A stretch of 64,000 nucleotides of DNA from Cryobacterium breve (GCF_004402375.1 NZ_SOGJ01000023.1:1-64000); one strand, 5' to 3'. Positions 37,181-45,642 are shown, numbered from the stretch's first letter. Program-made: numbers and translations. Notes: generated from the sequence alone by a model not told the origin.

Positions 37181-38230
37181 ATGGCTCCACAGGCCCTCAG
37201 CCAGGTGCAACGATTGGCCGACCGTTCACCGAGCATCACTGGATCCGAGATTGTGGCCGAGCTGGTTCCGCCGCCCCAGTTCGAGCACGCGTCTTTCGAG
37301 TCATATCGCCCCGACCTCGACTTCCCCTCCCAACTCGATGCCGTCGAACGTCTGAACGCCTTTTCAGCGGCGTGGCTGCCTCAGCGGCCCGGCGGCTTCT
37401 TCTCCCGCACTCGCAAACCCAAGGCGGAGCTGCCCGGGATCTACCTGGACGGCGGCTTCGGTGTGGGCAAAACCCACCTGTTGGCCGCCCTGTGGCATGC
37501 CGCACCGGGGCCGAAGTACTTCGGCACATTCATCGAGTACACGGCCCTGGTGGGGGCGCTCGGCTATGCGGCCACCGTCAAACAGCTTTCCGGCGCCTGC
37601 CTGATCTGCATCGACGAATTCGAACTCGACGATCCGGGCGACACCATGCTGATGACCCGGTTGCTGGGCGAGCTCGTGGCCTCGGGCACGCGGGTCGCGG
37701 CGACCTCCAACACGCCGCCGAACTCGCTCGGCGAGGGCCGCTTCGCCGCGATCGACTTCCTCCGGGAGATCCAGGCGATGTCCGCAAACTTCGAGATCGT
37801 GCGCATCGACGGTCTCGACTACCGACGTCGGGACATCGAGGGCCACGCGATTGCGGTGCCCCGGGACGAGCTCGATCAGATGGTGCCGGCACTGCTTCAG
37901 CGCGGCTCCATGGTGACCCGGGATGACTTCGGCAGCCTGATCCGTCACCTGAGCACGGTGCATCCGTCGAAGTACATCAAGATGATCCAGGGAATCGACG
38001 TCATCGCACTGACCGACGTGTACCTGCTGACCGACCAGACGGATGCGCTTCGGCTGGTGGCCTTCATCGACCGGGTCTATGACGCGGAGATTCCGATCCT
38101 CGCCAACGGGCAGCCCCTGAACGAGGTTTTCGACGAGGAGATGCTCTCCGGCGGTTATCGCAAGAAGTACCAGCGGTCCCAGTCCCGCCTGGTGGCGCTG
38201 ACCACGGGGGAGCTGCCGCCGCACGACTGA
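37181..38230 (+). CDS. zapE: Cell division protein ZapE (AFG1-like ATPase)
   Basis: 349 residues. Walker A GGFGVGKTHLLAALWHA (about residues 90-98), Walker B CLICIDEFELDDPGD, sensor VAATSNTPPNSLGEG, and the conserved C-terminal DVYLLTDQTDALRLVAFIDR with ANGQPLNEVFDEEM. ZapE/AFG1-type ATPases associate with the Z-ring or inner membrane; in E. coli ZapE destabilises FtsZ polymers under some conditions. Single gene with a divergent partner sseA. The 5' 25 residues before the ATPase core are poorly conserved. Confidence 0.92.
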   Translation: MAPQALSQVQRLADRSPSITGSEIVAELVPPPQFEHASFESYRPDLDFPSQLDAVERLNAFSAAWLPQRPGGFFSRTRKPKAELPGIYLDGGFGVGKTHLLAALWHAAPGPKYFGTFIEYTALVGALGYAATVKQLSGACLICIDEFELDDPGDTMLMTRLLGELVASGTRVAATSNTPPNSLGEGRFAAIDFLREIQAMSANFEIVRIDGLDYRRRDIEGHAIAVPRDELDQMVPALLQRGSMVTRDDFGSLIRHLSTVHPSKYIKMIQGIDVIALTDVYLLTDQTDALRLVAFIDRVYDAEIPILANGQPLNEVFDEEMLSGGYRKKYQRSQSRLVALTTGELPPHD

Positions 38231-38260
38231 TCGGGGCGGGGCCCTGTGGTCTGCCCGCTG

Positions 38261-38329
38261 GAAACGCGATGTTAACACCGTCCGTTGCCGCGTAACGCGG
38301 TCGAAACATCCGCGCGCGTTCGCGGAAAC
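38261..38329. promoter_or_regulatory. GlnR-like box upstream of the ammonium transporter
   Basis: GTAAC (38292-38296), six bases, GAAAC (38303-38307) matches the actinobacterial GlnR site gTnAc-n6-GaAAc exactly. A further GAAAC at 38325-38329 is 22 bp after the first, the spacing expected for the next repeat, while the intervening fourth half-site (38314-38318) is degenerate. Upstream, GAAAC (38261-38265)-n6-TTAAC (38272-38276) may be an extra, off-register pair. The box is about 100-165 bp before the amt start, a normal place for nitrogen control of transport. Confidence 0.6.
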
Positions 38330-38427
38330 CTGACAACTCCACACTGACTCTGTACCCGCCGAGACACGATCTACTGCTCACCCTGTGCACGTCGACGGCA
38401 CTCACTGTTAGTTAGAGAGAGGTAACC

Positions 38428-39705
38428 ATGCCCATGGTTGAACTGTCAGTCCTGTTGGACGCCACAACTGATGAAATAACTCTGAATCTCAATTCCCTCT
38501 GGCTTCTCGTCGCGGCAGCCCTCGTGCTCCTGATGACCCCTGGTGTCGCCTTTTTCTACGGCGGCATGGTCAAGGCCAAGAGCGTCATCAGCATGATGAT
38601 GATGAGCTTCGGCGCGATGGGCGTCGTCGGGGTGCTCTGGGTGCTCTACGGCTATGGGCTGGTCTTCGGCCCACCACTGATCCCCGGCTTCCTCGGCAAT
38701 CCGTCCGAGCTGCTCGGCCTGAGCGGACTTCTCGGCGCCGGCGAAGACGGCTCGCTCTCACCCGACCTGAACGGGCTGGCGTTCGCCGGCTTCCAGGCCA
38801 CCTTCGCCATCATCACCGTCGCCCTGATCTCCGGCGCCATCGCAGACCGCGCCAAGTTCGGTGCCTGGATCATCTTCGCTGCCGTGTGGTCGACTCTCGT
38901 GTACTTTCCGGTCGCGTACTGGGTCTTCAACCTTGCCGACGGCTGGGCTCCCGCCGCACTCGGGGTCAATGACTTCGCCGGTGGTACCGCAGTGCACATC
39001 AACGCCGGTGCGGCCGCTTTGGCTCTCGCGCTGGTCTTAGGCAAGCGGGTCGGCTTCAAGAAGGGCATCTCCAAGCCGCACAACGTTCCGCTCACCCTCC
39101 TCGGCGCCTCGCTCCTGTGGTTCGGCTGGTTCGGTTTCAACGCCGGATCCGAGGCTGCCGTCGACGGTGTCGCCGCCCTCGCCTGGATCAATACGCTCGT
39201 CGGTCCCGCCGCCGGTATTCTCGGTTGGCTGATCGTCGAGAAGATCAAGGACGGCAAGCCCACCTCGATCGGTGCCGCATCGGGCGCAGTAGCCGGACTC
39301 GTCGCCGTCACCCCGGCCTGTAACATCCTCACCCCATTCTGGGCGATCGTTCTCGGCCTCCTCGTCGGCGCGGTCTGCGCCGTCGCCGTCGATCTGAAGT
39401 TCAAATGGGGTTTCGACGACTCGCTCGACGTGGTGGGCATCCACCTCATCGGCGGCATGATCGGAACGCTCTACATCGGAATCTTCGGATCAGGCATCGG
39501 CCTCCTCGACACCGGCAGCCTGAACCAGCTCTGGGTGCAGTTCATCGCGGCCTTCGGCATTGCAGTGTTCTCCTTTGTGATGGCGTACGGCATCGGCTGG
39601 GTCATCCAGAAGACGATCGGCTTCCGAATCAACAACGAAGACGAAGTGGCCGGAGTGGACACCATCGTTCACGGTGAAGAGGGTTACGCGCTCGACGCCG
39701 TCTAA
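38428..39705 (+). CDS. amt: Ammonium transporter (Amt/MEP/Rh family)
   Basis: 425 residues with eleven helices. Signatures: NSLWLLVAAALVLLMTPGVA then FFYGGMVKAKSVISMMMMS; DFAGGTAVHINAGAAALALA (first pore His); LLWFGWFGFNAGSEAAVDG; and DDSLDVVGIHLIGGMIGTLY (second pore His). Imports ammonium as NH3/NH4+ through a trimeric pore. GAGAGAGG precedes the ATG. Many actinobacteria have glnK and glnD directly after amt; here neither follows, and a terminator lies 210 nt downstream. The GlnR-like box upstream suggests induction under nitrogen limitation. Confidence 0.95.
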   Translation: MPMVELSVLLDATTDEITLNLNSLWLLVAAALVLLMTPGVAFFYGGMVKAKSVISMMMMSFGAMGVVGVLWVLYGYGLVFGPPLIPGFLGNPSELLGLSGLLGAGEDGSLSPDLNGLAFAGFQATFAIITVALISGAIADRAKFGAWIIFAAVWSTLVYFPVAYWVFNLADGWAPAALGVNDFAGGTAVHINAGAAALALALVLGKRVGFKKGISKPHNVPLTLLGASLLWFGWFGFNAGSEAAVDGVAALAWINTLVGPAAGILGWLIVEKIKDGKPTSIGAASGAVAGLVAVTPACNILTPFWAIVLGLLVGAVCAVAVDLKFKWGFDDSLDVVGIHLIGGMIGTLYIGIFGSGIGLLDTGSLNQLWVQFIAAFGIAVFSFVMAYGIGWVIQKTIGFRINNEDEVAGVDTIVHGEEGYALDAV

Positions 39706-39917
39706 CCGCACAGCGATTAGCGCGCTGCAGAGCGGTTACCAGCTCGATCAGTCCGATCCATGCATGTGGGCGCAACCGGTTGGACCGGATGCGCCCACCG
39801 TCCGGGCGCATGTCGGCGCCCCACTGCCGGAGCCCGGCGGCCCGGTGCCCAACCTTGACGCGTTCCGGGGGTCGCGCCACACTGACGGAACTTGCCGGGG
39901 ACCCGAAGCCCGCAAGA

Positions 39918-39962
39918 AGAACCCTGCCAGGCTCTCGGTGGCTGAGAGCCTGGCGGGGTTCT
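39918..39962. terminator. Long-stem bidirectional-looking terminator
   Basis: AGAACCCTGCCAGGCTCTC (39918-39936) pairs with GAGAGCCTGGCGGGGTTCT (39944-39962): 19 bp with one G-U, 7-nt loop. Flanked by A-rich sequence on the left and T/C on the right. It is 213 nt past the amt stop, unusually far, so the amt mRNA would carry a long 3' UTR. Confidence 0.75.
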
Positions 39963-40042
39963 GTCCCGTCTGTCGGCCATCTGTCGGTGTGCGCCTGCCT
40001 GTCGAGGAGCGTCTGCTCCGTGGACGACGAGTCTGACGCGGG

Positions 40043-40066
40043 CCGTCGCCGTCGCCGTCGCCGTCG
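40043..40066. repeat. CCGTCG x4 microsatellite
   Basis: Four perfect tandem copies of the hexamer CCGTCG lie about 30 bp upstream of the flotillin -10. Copy-number change by slippage would alter spacing upstream of the promoter. Non-coding. Confidence 0.7.
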
Positions 40067-40183
40067 CGCAGGAGCGCGCCCTTCTCTGACCAACCAGTAG
40101 GCTTCGAGGGTCTCGTGACCCGCGCGTCGCGGCACGGGGCCCACGCGCATGATCGTCGTGTGCCGGCGGATCGGAAGGACCCC

Positions 40184-41629
40184 ATGTTCGAATTCCTGCT
40201 CAGCCCCATCCCCGGCCTCATCACTCTGGGCGTCGTCGTTTTTCTGGTCGGCCTGATCTACGCCAAGAGCGTCTATAAGAATGCCGGGCCCGACGAGGCC
40301 TTGGTGATCACCGGCAAGAAGTCGAAGAAGACCATCGTCGACGGCGCCACCCTGGAGGAATCCGGGCAGCGGGTCGTGCACGGCCAGGGCGTGTTCATCA
40401 CCCCGTTTTTCCAAAAGGCGTTCAAGATCAGCCTCCGGAGCCGCGCGATCGAGATCACGGCCGTCGCCCAGGACCAGAACGGCGTCACCCTCACTGTGGA
40501 AGCCGTCGCGATCGTGAAGGTCGGCGACGACCCGGCGGCGATCCGGGCTGCGGCTCAGCGATTCCTCGGGCAAGACAAGAACATCGACGGTTTCGCCCAG
40601 GAAGTTCTGTCGGGATCCCTGCGGTCGTCGATCGGTGGCACCAACGTGATGACCATCATCCAGAAACGCGATGAGCTCGGCTCCTCCGTGCTGGCGACCG
40701 CGCGGGAATCCCTGGCCAACCAGGGCGTCGACGTGGACTCGTTCGAGATCAAGGGCATCACCGACGAGAACGACTACATCCGTGACCTCGGCCGCGCCGA
40801 GCAGGCCAAGGTGCGGCGTCAGGCCGAGGTCGCCGAGCATGCGGCGAACCGGGAAGCGCAGGAGGCCGCCATCCTCGCCGAGCAGGCCATCGCCGAGGCC
40901 CAGAACACGCTCGCTCTGCGCAGGGCAGCCCTGCAGCTTGACACCGACAAAGCAGCCGCCGAAGCCGCCGCGGCCAAACCGCTGGCCGAGGCCAAGGCCC
41001 AGCAGGCCATCGTGCAGGAGCAGGAGCTGACCGCCCAGCGGCGCGCATCGCTGCGTAAGGCCGAGCTGGAATCCGAGGTCAACGCCATCGCCGACGCCGA
41101 CGCCTACCGCATCCGGGTGACCGCCATCGCGGCCGCCGAGGCCGCCGTCGCCGGCGCGAACGCCGATCGCGACAGCCGCATAGCCAACGCCGAGGCCCTC
41201 CGCGCGGAGGGTCAGGCCGAGGCCGACGCGATCCTCGCCCGTGGTACCGCGGAGGCGACCGCCACGCGGCTGTCCGCCGAGGCCGTCGCCGAGCAGAGCG
41301 AGGCGCTGATCCAGCTGCGAATGGTGGAGATGCTGCCCGAGATCGCCCGCGAGCTGGCCGCCCCGATGTCGAACATTGACAATCTGACGGTGATCTCCAC
41401 GGATGGCGCCAGCCAGCTGACCAAGAACGTCGCCTCGGGTTTCACCGAGGTCGACGGGGTGCTCAAGTCCACCATGGGCATCGGTATCCGCGAGATGCTC
41501 GGCAACCTCGTCGGGGGCGCTGCCGCCGGTGCCGCCGCGGCGAAGGCCGCCAACGCGGCTCCATCACTCACGATCGCCCAGCAGGCCGACGTCGACCACG
41601 CTCTGGCCGCTCCGGCCGTCGAGGCGTAG
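40184..41629 (+). CDS. Flotillin-like SPFH/Band 7 protein
   Basis: 481 residues from ATG 40184 (GGAAGG before it). N-terminal membrane hairpin (FLLSPIPGLITLGVVVFLVG), Band 7 domain about residues 30-190 (VITGKKSKKTIVDGATLEES, then GVFITPFFQKAFKISLRSRA), then a long Ala/Glu coiled coil with EA-rich repeats (residues ~205-395) and a Gly/Ala-rich tail. Flotillins scaffold ordered membrane regions and influence secretion and division. No NfeD partner is adjacent. An 85-bp repeat begins 9 nt after the stop. Confidence 0.92.
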   Translation: MFEFLLSPIPGLITLGVVVFLVGLIYAKSVYKNAGPDEALVITGKKSKKTIVDGATLEESGQRVVHGQGVFITPFFQKAFKISLRSRAIEITAVAQDQNGVTLTVEAVAIVKVGDDPAAIRAAAQRFLGQDKNIDGFAQEVLSGSLRSSIGGTNVMTIIQKRDELGSSVLATARESLANQGVDVDSFEIKGITDENDYIRDLGRAEQAKVRRQAEVAEHAANREAQEAAILAEQAIAEAQNTLALRRAALQLDTDKAAAEAAAAKPLAEAKAQQAIVQEQELTAQRRASLRKAELESEVNAIADADAYRIRVTAIAAAEAAVAGANADRDSRIANAEALRAEGQAEADAILARGTAEATATRLSAEAVAEQSEALIQLRMVEMLPEIARELAAPMSNIDNLTVISTDGASQLTKNVASGFTEVDGVLKSTMGIGIREMLGNLVGGAAAGAAAAKAANAAPSLTIAQQADVDHALAAPAVEA

Positions 41630-41638
41630 CGCGGCTCG

Positions 41639-41723
41639 AACTAATTCGACGGAGATCCAACCCGGAGCGGCGCGTGACCGGACGAAAAATCGGTTGTGGA
41701 CCGGCATCTCCGTCGAATTGGTT
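41639..41723. repeat. 85-bp intergenic inverted-repeat element, copy 2
   Basis: Left end AACTAATTCGACGGAGAT (41639-41656); right end (41706-41723) is its reverse complement with one difference. Ends extend one more base as GAAC...GTTC. Centre is G/C-rich and unrelated to copies 1 and 3, yet the total length is the same. It starts 9 nt after the flotillin stop. Confidence 0.9.
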
Positions 41724-42113
41724 CACGCACCGTTGACTTCCCTGGCCCGAAGCTGCGGGACCAGGGGCGAGTCGGCGTCGGGCGCCGCGCCCATGCGAGT
41801 CCGCGGCGGGGGTGTGCCCAGGCGTGCGCTGGGTGAGGCGGCAATCCACAGGGCGGACGGATCTGTCGCGCCCATCGCGGATAGCGGTTCCTGGCCGGTC
41901 CCCAACCAGAATGGTGGAAACTGGCTGAGCTGCCGCAACCTGGGTTCTGCGGCAGCCTTCCTCCGCTTCCCGCAAAAGCCTAAGCTTTACCGCGTCTATT
42001 CCGGAAACAGGTCCGCGTCGACCGGTGGGACCGGTTCCCCGGCGGGTATCATCTACCGCACGGAGTTCCTCAGGGTGCTCTGAACCGCACGGCGAACATG
42101 GGGAGACTGCCAG
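41724..42113. other. Non-coding remainder of the flotillin-DUF2071 gap
   Basis: About 390 bp. At 41929-41956 GCTGCCGCAACC pairs with GGTTCTGCGGCAGC (2-nt bulge), a strong hairpin without a U-tract. A/T-richer sequence near 41985-42000 may be a promoter for the DUF2071 gene, which has GGGGAG before its ATG. No frame here has recognisable homology. Confidence 0.5.
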
Positions 42114-42845
42114 ATGACGGATGCCGCGTTGGACCCGATCTCGGCGGTCGCGCCCCGGCTCGCGGGGAGAGCCTCCTCAAGCCAACGCTGGTCGAACCTG
42201 ATGTTCCTGCACTGGCGGGTGGACGCCGACCTCGTGGCGCCCTTGCTCCCGAAGGGGCTCGTGCCGGACGAATTCGACGGAACCAGCTGGGTCGGGTTGA
42301 TTCCGTTCGTGCTTGATCGGGCCACCGTCCTCGGCAGCCCGCCCATCCCGTATTTCGGCACTTTCGTCGAGGTGAACGTGCGCCTCTACGCCGTCGACGC
42401 GAACGGTCATCGCGGCGTGGTCTTCGTCTCGCTGGAAGCCTCTCGGCTCGCCGCAGTGCTGGCCGCCCGGGCGCTTTTCTCGATCCCGTACATGTGGTCA
42501 CGCACCCGGCTCGGGGTTTCCGCGGGGGAGTACAAGTACACCTCCCGTCGGCATCTGGCTGCTGGGGCGCACACCGAGATCGTGGTGCGGCCGACAGCTC
42601 GCCCGGTCGTGGGCGACCCGCTTGCTGACTTTCTCACCGCGCGCTGGGCTCTTTTCACTCGCACGCGGGGGCGAACGGTTCACCTGCGCAATCACCACGA
42701 GCCGTGGGTTCTTTTCCAGGCCGAGCTGGTGAGCCTCGATGACACCCTGCTCTCCGTGGCCGGCTTCCCCGGACTGGCCGGACGCGCGCCGGATTCCGTG
42801 CTCTACTCGCCCGGCGTCACGACCTGGTTCGGCACGGCCGGCTGA
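42114..42845 (+). CDS. YqjF/DUF2071 family protein
   Basis: 243 residues. Family marks: QRWSNLMFLHWRVDADLVAP, then LLPKGLVPDEFDGTSWVGLI followed by PFVL, FGTFVEVNVRLYAVDANGHR, GVVFVSLEASRLAAVLAARA and LTARWALFTRTRGRTVHLRN. DUF2071 has an acetoacetate-decarboxylase-like fold and no settled biochemical role. GGGGAG precedes the ATG by 8 nt. Single gene, convergent with the NmrA-like gene. Confidence 0.9.
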   Translation: MTDAALDPISAVAPRLAGRASSSQRWSNLMFLHWRVDADLVAPLLPKGLVPDEFDGTSWVGLIPFVLDRATVLGSPPIPYFGTFVEVNVRLYAVDANGHRGVVFVSLEASRLAAVLAARALFSIPYMWSRTRLGVSAGEYKYTSRRHLAAGAHTEIVVRPTARPVVGDPLADFLTARWALFTRTRGRTVHLRNHHEPWVLFQAELVSLDDTLLSVAGFPGLAGRAPDSVLYSPGVTTWFGTAG

Positions 42846-43006
42846 GTCGCGGCCGGGGCGCCAAGTTTCACCTCAGAATAGTGGGCGTGCTCTGGTCTGC
42901 GTGTCCCCGGCCTTCGGGCGCTGTCACCGTCGGGGTTGTGGGAGAGATCTGATTCGGGGCGATATGAACCACGCCAGGGACCGGAGGCACGATCCATCAG
43001 AACCGG

Positions 43007-43873
43007 TCACGGATTCCAGACAGCTCGCTCTCGATGGGCGAATTCCGCGAATGTCGTGGGCGGGCGACCCGTCACCGCGCGCACGTCGTCCGTTAGACCC
43101 GACGCGCGACCCAGCCGTGCAACAGTGTAGATGGCCGTCGTGACCAGCACCATCGCCCACGGCATCGCAAGGTCACGATGGGCATGCTGCGCGTAGCGCC
43201 CGATGCCGGGTCGTGTGTACCGGATGGGACGTTCCAGCTCCGTGCTGAGGATCTTGGCTACCTCGTCGTAGGTGTCGGCACTCGGGCCGGTCAGGGTCCA
43301 GGCCCGGTTGATGTGCGCCTGGGGATGGCGGATCACCTCCAGCGCGACGGCTGCGATGTCGGTGACGTCCACGAACGCGGTGCGACCTCTTCCAGCCGGT
43401 ATGACTATCTGTGAGTGGTCCCGGATCTCGGACACGTGGGTCGTTGAGAGGTTCTGCATGAAGAATGACGGCCGAAGGAACGTCCAGCTCAGCCCCGAGG
43501 CGCGGAGCCACTTTTCGATCTTCGCGTGCGGCACGATGGAGTTCGACTCCGCACCCTGCAGCGAAAGGAACACTATGTGCTTCACTCCGGCGCGTTTGGC
43601 AGCGGCGAGAGCCGGAACGATGTCGCGCGGAACATTCGACAGCGCGGGCGGGCGCACCAGGAACATCAGCTGCACGCCCGTGAACGCCGCATTCCACGTC
43701 GATGAATCAAGGAAATCGAAAGCCACGGTGCCCGGGTCGACCTCGGCGACGCGTCCCCGAGCCGAACCCGGCCTCGGACGGACGGCGCCGCGAGCGGGAA
43801 TCTTGGCCTCTCGCAGGAGCTTCAGCACGAGCGAGCCGACATTGCCGGTTGCCCCGGTCACCAATACAGTCAT
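43007..43873 (-). CDS. NmrA-like NAD(P)-binding protein
   Basis: 288 residues. Rossmann motif TVLVTGATGNVGSLVLKLLR at the N-terminus, then AFTGVQLMFLVRPPALSNV, GVKHIVFLSLQGAESN, HAKIEKWLRASGLSWTFLRP (S-x-x-x-FLRP) and RTAFVDVTDIAAVALEVIRH. This atypical short-chain dehydrogenase group includes NmrA/HSCARG redox sensors and quinone reductases; no catalytic Tyr-Lys pair is obvious. ATG 43873 is 6 nt after TAGGCT, so probably leaderless. Confidence 0.87.
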   Translation of the reverse strand: MTVLVTGATGNVGSLVLKLLREAKIPARGAVRPRPGSARGRVAEVDPGTVAFDFLDSSTWNAAFTGVQLMFLVRPPALSNVPRDIVPALAAAKRAGVKHIVFLSLQGAESNSIVPHAKIEKWLRASGLSWTFLRPSFFMQNLSTTHVSEIRDHSQIVIPAGRGRTAFVDVTDIAAVALEVIRHPQAHINRAWTLTGPSADTYDEVAKILSTELERPIRYTRPGIGRYAQHAHRDLAMPWAMVLVTTAIYTVARLGRASGLTDDVRAVTGRPPTTFAEFAHRERAVWNP

Positions 43874-44002
43874 CCTCCCAGCCTAAATCGGAGGATGAGT
43901 GCAGACCTGTCGCCGACGTCTGGAGTACTCGACGGTTGGACAACGACACCCTCGCCTGCCCGCCGGCTCTGCGATCCTCCGGCGTGCGGCACCAGGGCCA
44001 GA

Positions 44003-44728
44003 TCAGGCAGCTCCGAAGGGGGCCAGCAGACCGAGGAACCGTGCGGCGAGCCCGGTGCTCGCGATGGTCGCGGCGAGGAACACGGCCACCCAGATCGCGC
44101 CCGGCAGGTGGGTCAGCCGGGCAAGCTGGTCGGCGTCCGATGCGCCGCCGCGGCTCCTGGACCGGGATCGCTGCAGCTCGACCACGGTACGCACGGCACC
44201 GAAGAGCAGGAACGCCGTGATCAGCAGGGCGAAGACGCTCTGCACCAGGGGCGACCCGAACCACGTGATCCCGAACACCAGGCCGGCGGTGACGAGCACT
44301 GACCAAAGCCCGAACCAGTTGCGGATCTGCACCAGCAGCAGGGCCAGTGCGGCCAACAGCAGCCACAGCAGACCGATGTCGTAGCCGAGGCTGAGCATCC
44401 GTGCGGAGCCGAGCCCCAGCAGGGCCGGTGCCGTATAGCCGGCCAGCAGGGTCAGCACCATGCCGAGGCCGCGCGGGCGTCCACTGCTCACGGTCAGGCC
44501 GGACGTGTCGGAGTGCAGACGGATGCCCCCGAGCCGGCGACCGCTCAACGTCGCGATCACGGCGTGGCCGCCCTCGTGAACGATCGTGATGACATGACGG
44601 CTGACCCTCCACAGAGTCGGCACCGTTACGAGCACTGCTGCGGCAACGACGGTCAGCCAGGCCGTGGCCGTGGGTAAAGGTGCATTTCGGGCGGAGAGTT
44701 GCCCCCAGAGTTCGATCAGCCCGTCCAT
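44003..44728 (-). CDS. M50B family membrane metallopeptidase
   Basis: 241 residues. Zinc motif IVHEGGHAVIATLSGRRLGG (HExxH) lies in the first third between hydrophobic helices; five to six more helices follow. The usual second motif (N/x-D-G) is replaced by PLVQSVFALLITAFLLF-type sequence, as in the short actinobacterial M50B group. Likely an intramembrane protease, target unknown. ATG is 7 nt after TAGGCT (leaderless). Confidence 0.8.
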   Translation of the reverse strand: MDGLIELWGQLSARNAPLPTATAWLTVVAAAVLVTVPTLWRVSRHVITIVHEGGHAVIATLSGRRLGGIRLHSDTSGLTVSSGRPRGLGMVLTLLAGYTAPALLGLGSARMLSLGYDIGLLWLLLAALALLLVQIRNWFGLWSVLVTAGLVFGITWFGSPLVQSVFALLITAFLLFGAVRTVVELQRSRSRSRGGASDADQLARLTHLPGAIWVAVFLAATIASTGLAARFLGLLAPFGAA

Positions 44729-44880
44729 GATTGTCAGCCTAGATGACCTTGACGGAAGGATTTATACTGGGCGCAATCACCGCTGAATGGTGCCACCTCG
44801 GACTGACCGGCGGGCGCCGGCGTTGACGTCTCAGACCGTTACTCCGCTGAAGGCACAATTATGAAAGGCACGGGATATCC

Positions 44881-45042
44881 ATGAATGTCGTCCTCGTCAT
44901 CGTTGCCATCGTCGCCATCGTTCTACTCGTGACCGGAGGATTCGTTGAGTCGCTCAATTTTCTCATCTGGGTCGGCATCGTTCTTGCCGTCATCGCCCTG
45001 ATTGTCTGGCTCGCCCGCGTGATTTCGGGCAACCGAGCCTGA
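44881..45042 (+). CDS. Small two-helix membrane protein (53 aa)
   Basis: Encodes 53 residues: MNVVLVIVAIVAIVLLVTGG, a short turn with FVESLNF, then LIWVGIVLAVIALIVWLARV and ISGNRA. Two membrane helices. GAAAGG lies 13 nt before the ATG and TATACT, a strong -10, at about 44764. Similar tiny hydrophobic proteins occur throughout actinobacteria and are often stress-linked; the role here is unknown. Too short for a family call, but composition, start signal and promoter support it. Confidence 0.65.
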   Translation: MNVVLVIVAIVAIVLLVTGGFVESLNFLIWVGIVLAVIALIVWLARVISGNRA

Positions 45043-45083
45043 GCAGGTTGTGTCGTCGAGTCCGGGGACACCTGGAGAAATGG

Positions 45084-45106
45084 AAAAAGCCCCAGTGTTC
45101 CGGGGC
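45084..45106 (-). terminator. Terminator after tRNA-Val(CAC)
   Basis: On the minus strand GCCCC-GGAACACT-GGGGC is followed by TTTTTCC. It lies 12 nt past the tRNA 3' end. Confidence 0.85.
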
Positions 45107-45117
45107 CTTCTCTAGTG

Positions 45118-45190
45118 TGGGCGATACCGGACTCGAACCGATGACCTCTTCCGTGTGAAGGAAGCGCGCTACCAACTGCGCCAATCGCCC
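45118..45190 (-). tRNA. tRNA-Val (anticodon CAC)
   Basis: 73 nt including discriminator A; no CCA encoded. Acceptor GGGCGAT/ATCGCCC, T-loop GTTCGAGTC, and anticodon loop TTCACAC between CTTCC and GGAAG. Reads GUG. It is a different isoacceptor from the GAC copies on the other strand, with near-identical arms. Confidence 0.95.
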
Positions 45191-45284
45191 ATGTGGCCAG
45201 AGCTGCAACCACGAGTTCTGATACTAGTCGAGAGCCGGCGAATGGCGCACATCGAGAGCCTGCAACACGCCGTCGTTGCCCGGT

Positions 45285-45314
45285 TTGAATATGCACCGGA
45301 GTATCCGCTAGAGT
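45285..45314 (+). promoter_or_regulatory. Promoter of tRNA operon copy 1
   Basis: TTGAAT (45285-45290), 18-bp spacer, TAGAGT (45309-45314), 28 nt before tRNA-Gly. The second operon copy has the same TAGAGTCTT at 45770-45778 but a poor -35, so copy 2 may be weaker. Confidence 0.65.
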
Positions 45315-45342
45315 CTTCAAGCGCGCAGAGATGTGTGCAGTT

Positions 45343-45414
45343 GCGGATGTGGCGCAGTGGTAGCGCATCACCTTGCCAAGGTGAGGGTCGCGAGTTCGAA
45401 TCTCGTCATCCGCT
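45343..45414 (+). tRNA. tRNA-Gly (anticodon GCC), copy 1
   Basis: 72 nt with discriminator U. Acceptor GCGGATG/CATCCGC; anticodon loop TTGCCAA between CACCT-like stems; T-loop GTTCGAATC. First gene of the copy 1 operon. Confidence 0.96.
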
Positions 45415-45464
45415 CGAAATTGAATCGGCCGAAAGGCCGGTTCTTTTTGGTACGAATCCCAAGT

Positions 45465-45535
45465 GGTGGGTTGGCCGAGAGGCGAGGCAACGGCCTGCAA
45501 AGCCGTGTACACGGGTTCGAATCCCGTATCCACCT
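45465..45535 (+). tRNA. tRNA-Cys (anticodon GCA), copy 1
   Basis: 71 nt, discriminator U followed by an encoded CCA (45536-45538). Anticodon loop CTGCAAA between ACGGC and GCCGT. The acceptor has one G-U pair (GGTGGGT/ATCCACC) that is a full Watson-Crick pair in copy 2. Confidence 0.95.
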
Positions 45536-45564
45536 CCATTCCAGGAAAGCAATTTTCAGGAAAT

Positions 45565-45636
45565 GGGCGATTGGCGCAGCGGTAGCGCGCTTCCCTGACA
45601 CGGAAGAGGTCACTGGTTCGATCCCAGTATCGCCCA
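45565..45636 (+). tRNA. tRNA-Val (anticodon GAC), copy 1
   Basis: 72 nt with discriminator A. Acceptor GGGCGAT/ATCGCCC; anticodon loop CTGACAC between CTTCC and GGAAG. Reads GUC/GUU. Last gene before the terminator. Confidence 0.96.
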
Positions 45637-45642
45637 CAGATG

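Larger units (their letters stand above)
39706..40183. other. 478-bp intergenic region between amt and flotillin gene
   Basis: Holds a strong hairpin terminator (39918-39962), a TCTGTCGG direct repeat near 39979-39990, a CCGTCG x4 microsatellite (40043-40066), and a TAGGCT -10 (about 40098) for the flotillin gene, giving a leader of about 75 nt. No frame with homology or a ribosome site is seen. Confidence 0.6.

Noticed and set aside
41568-41975. Leftward frame after the flotillin gene
   Set aside because: Runs through the inverted repeat and into flotillin antisense; no homology or ribosome site.
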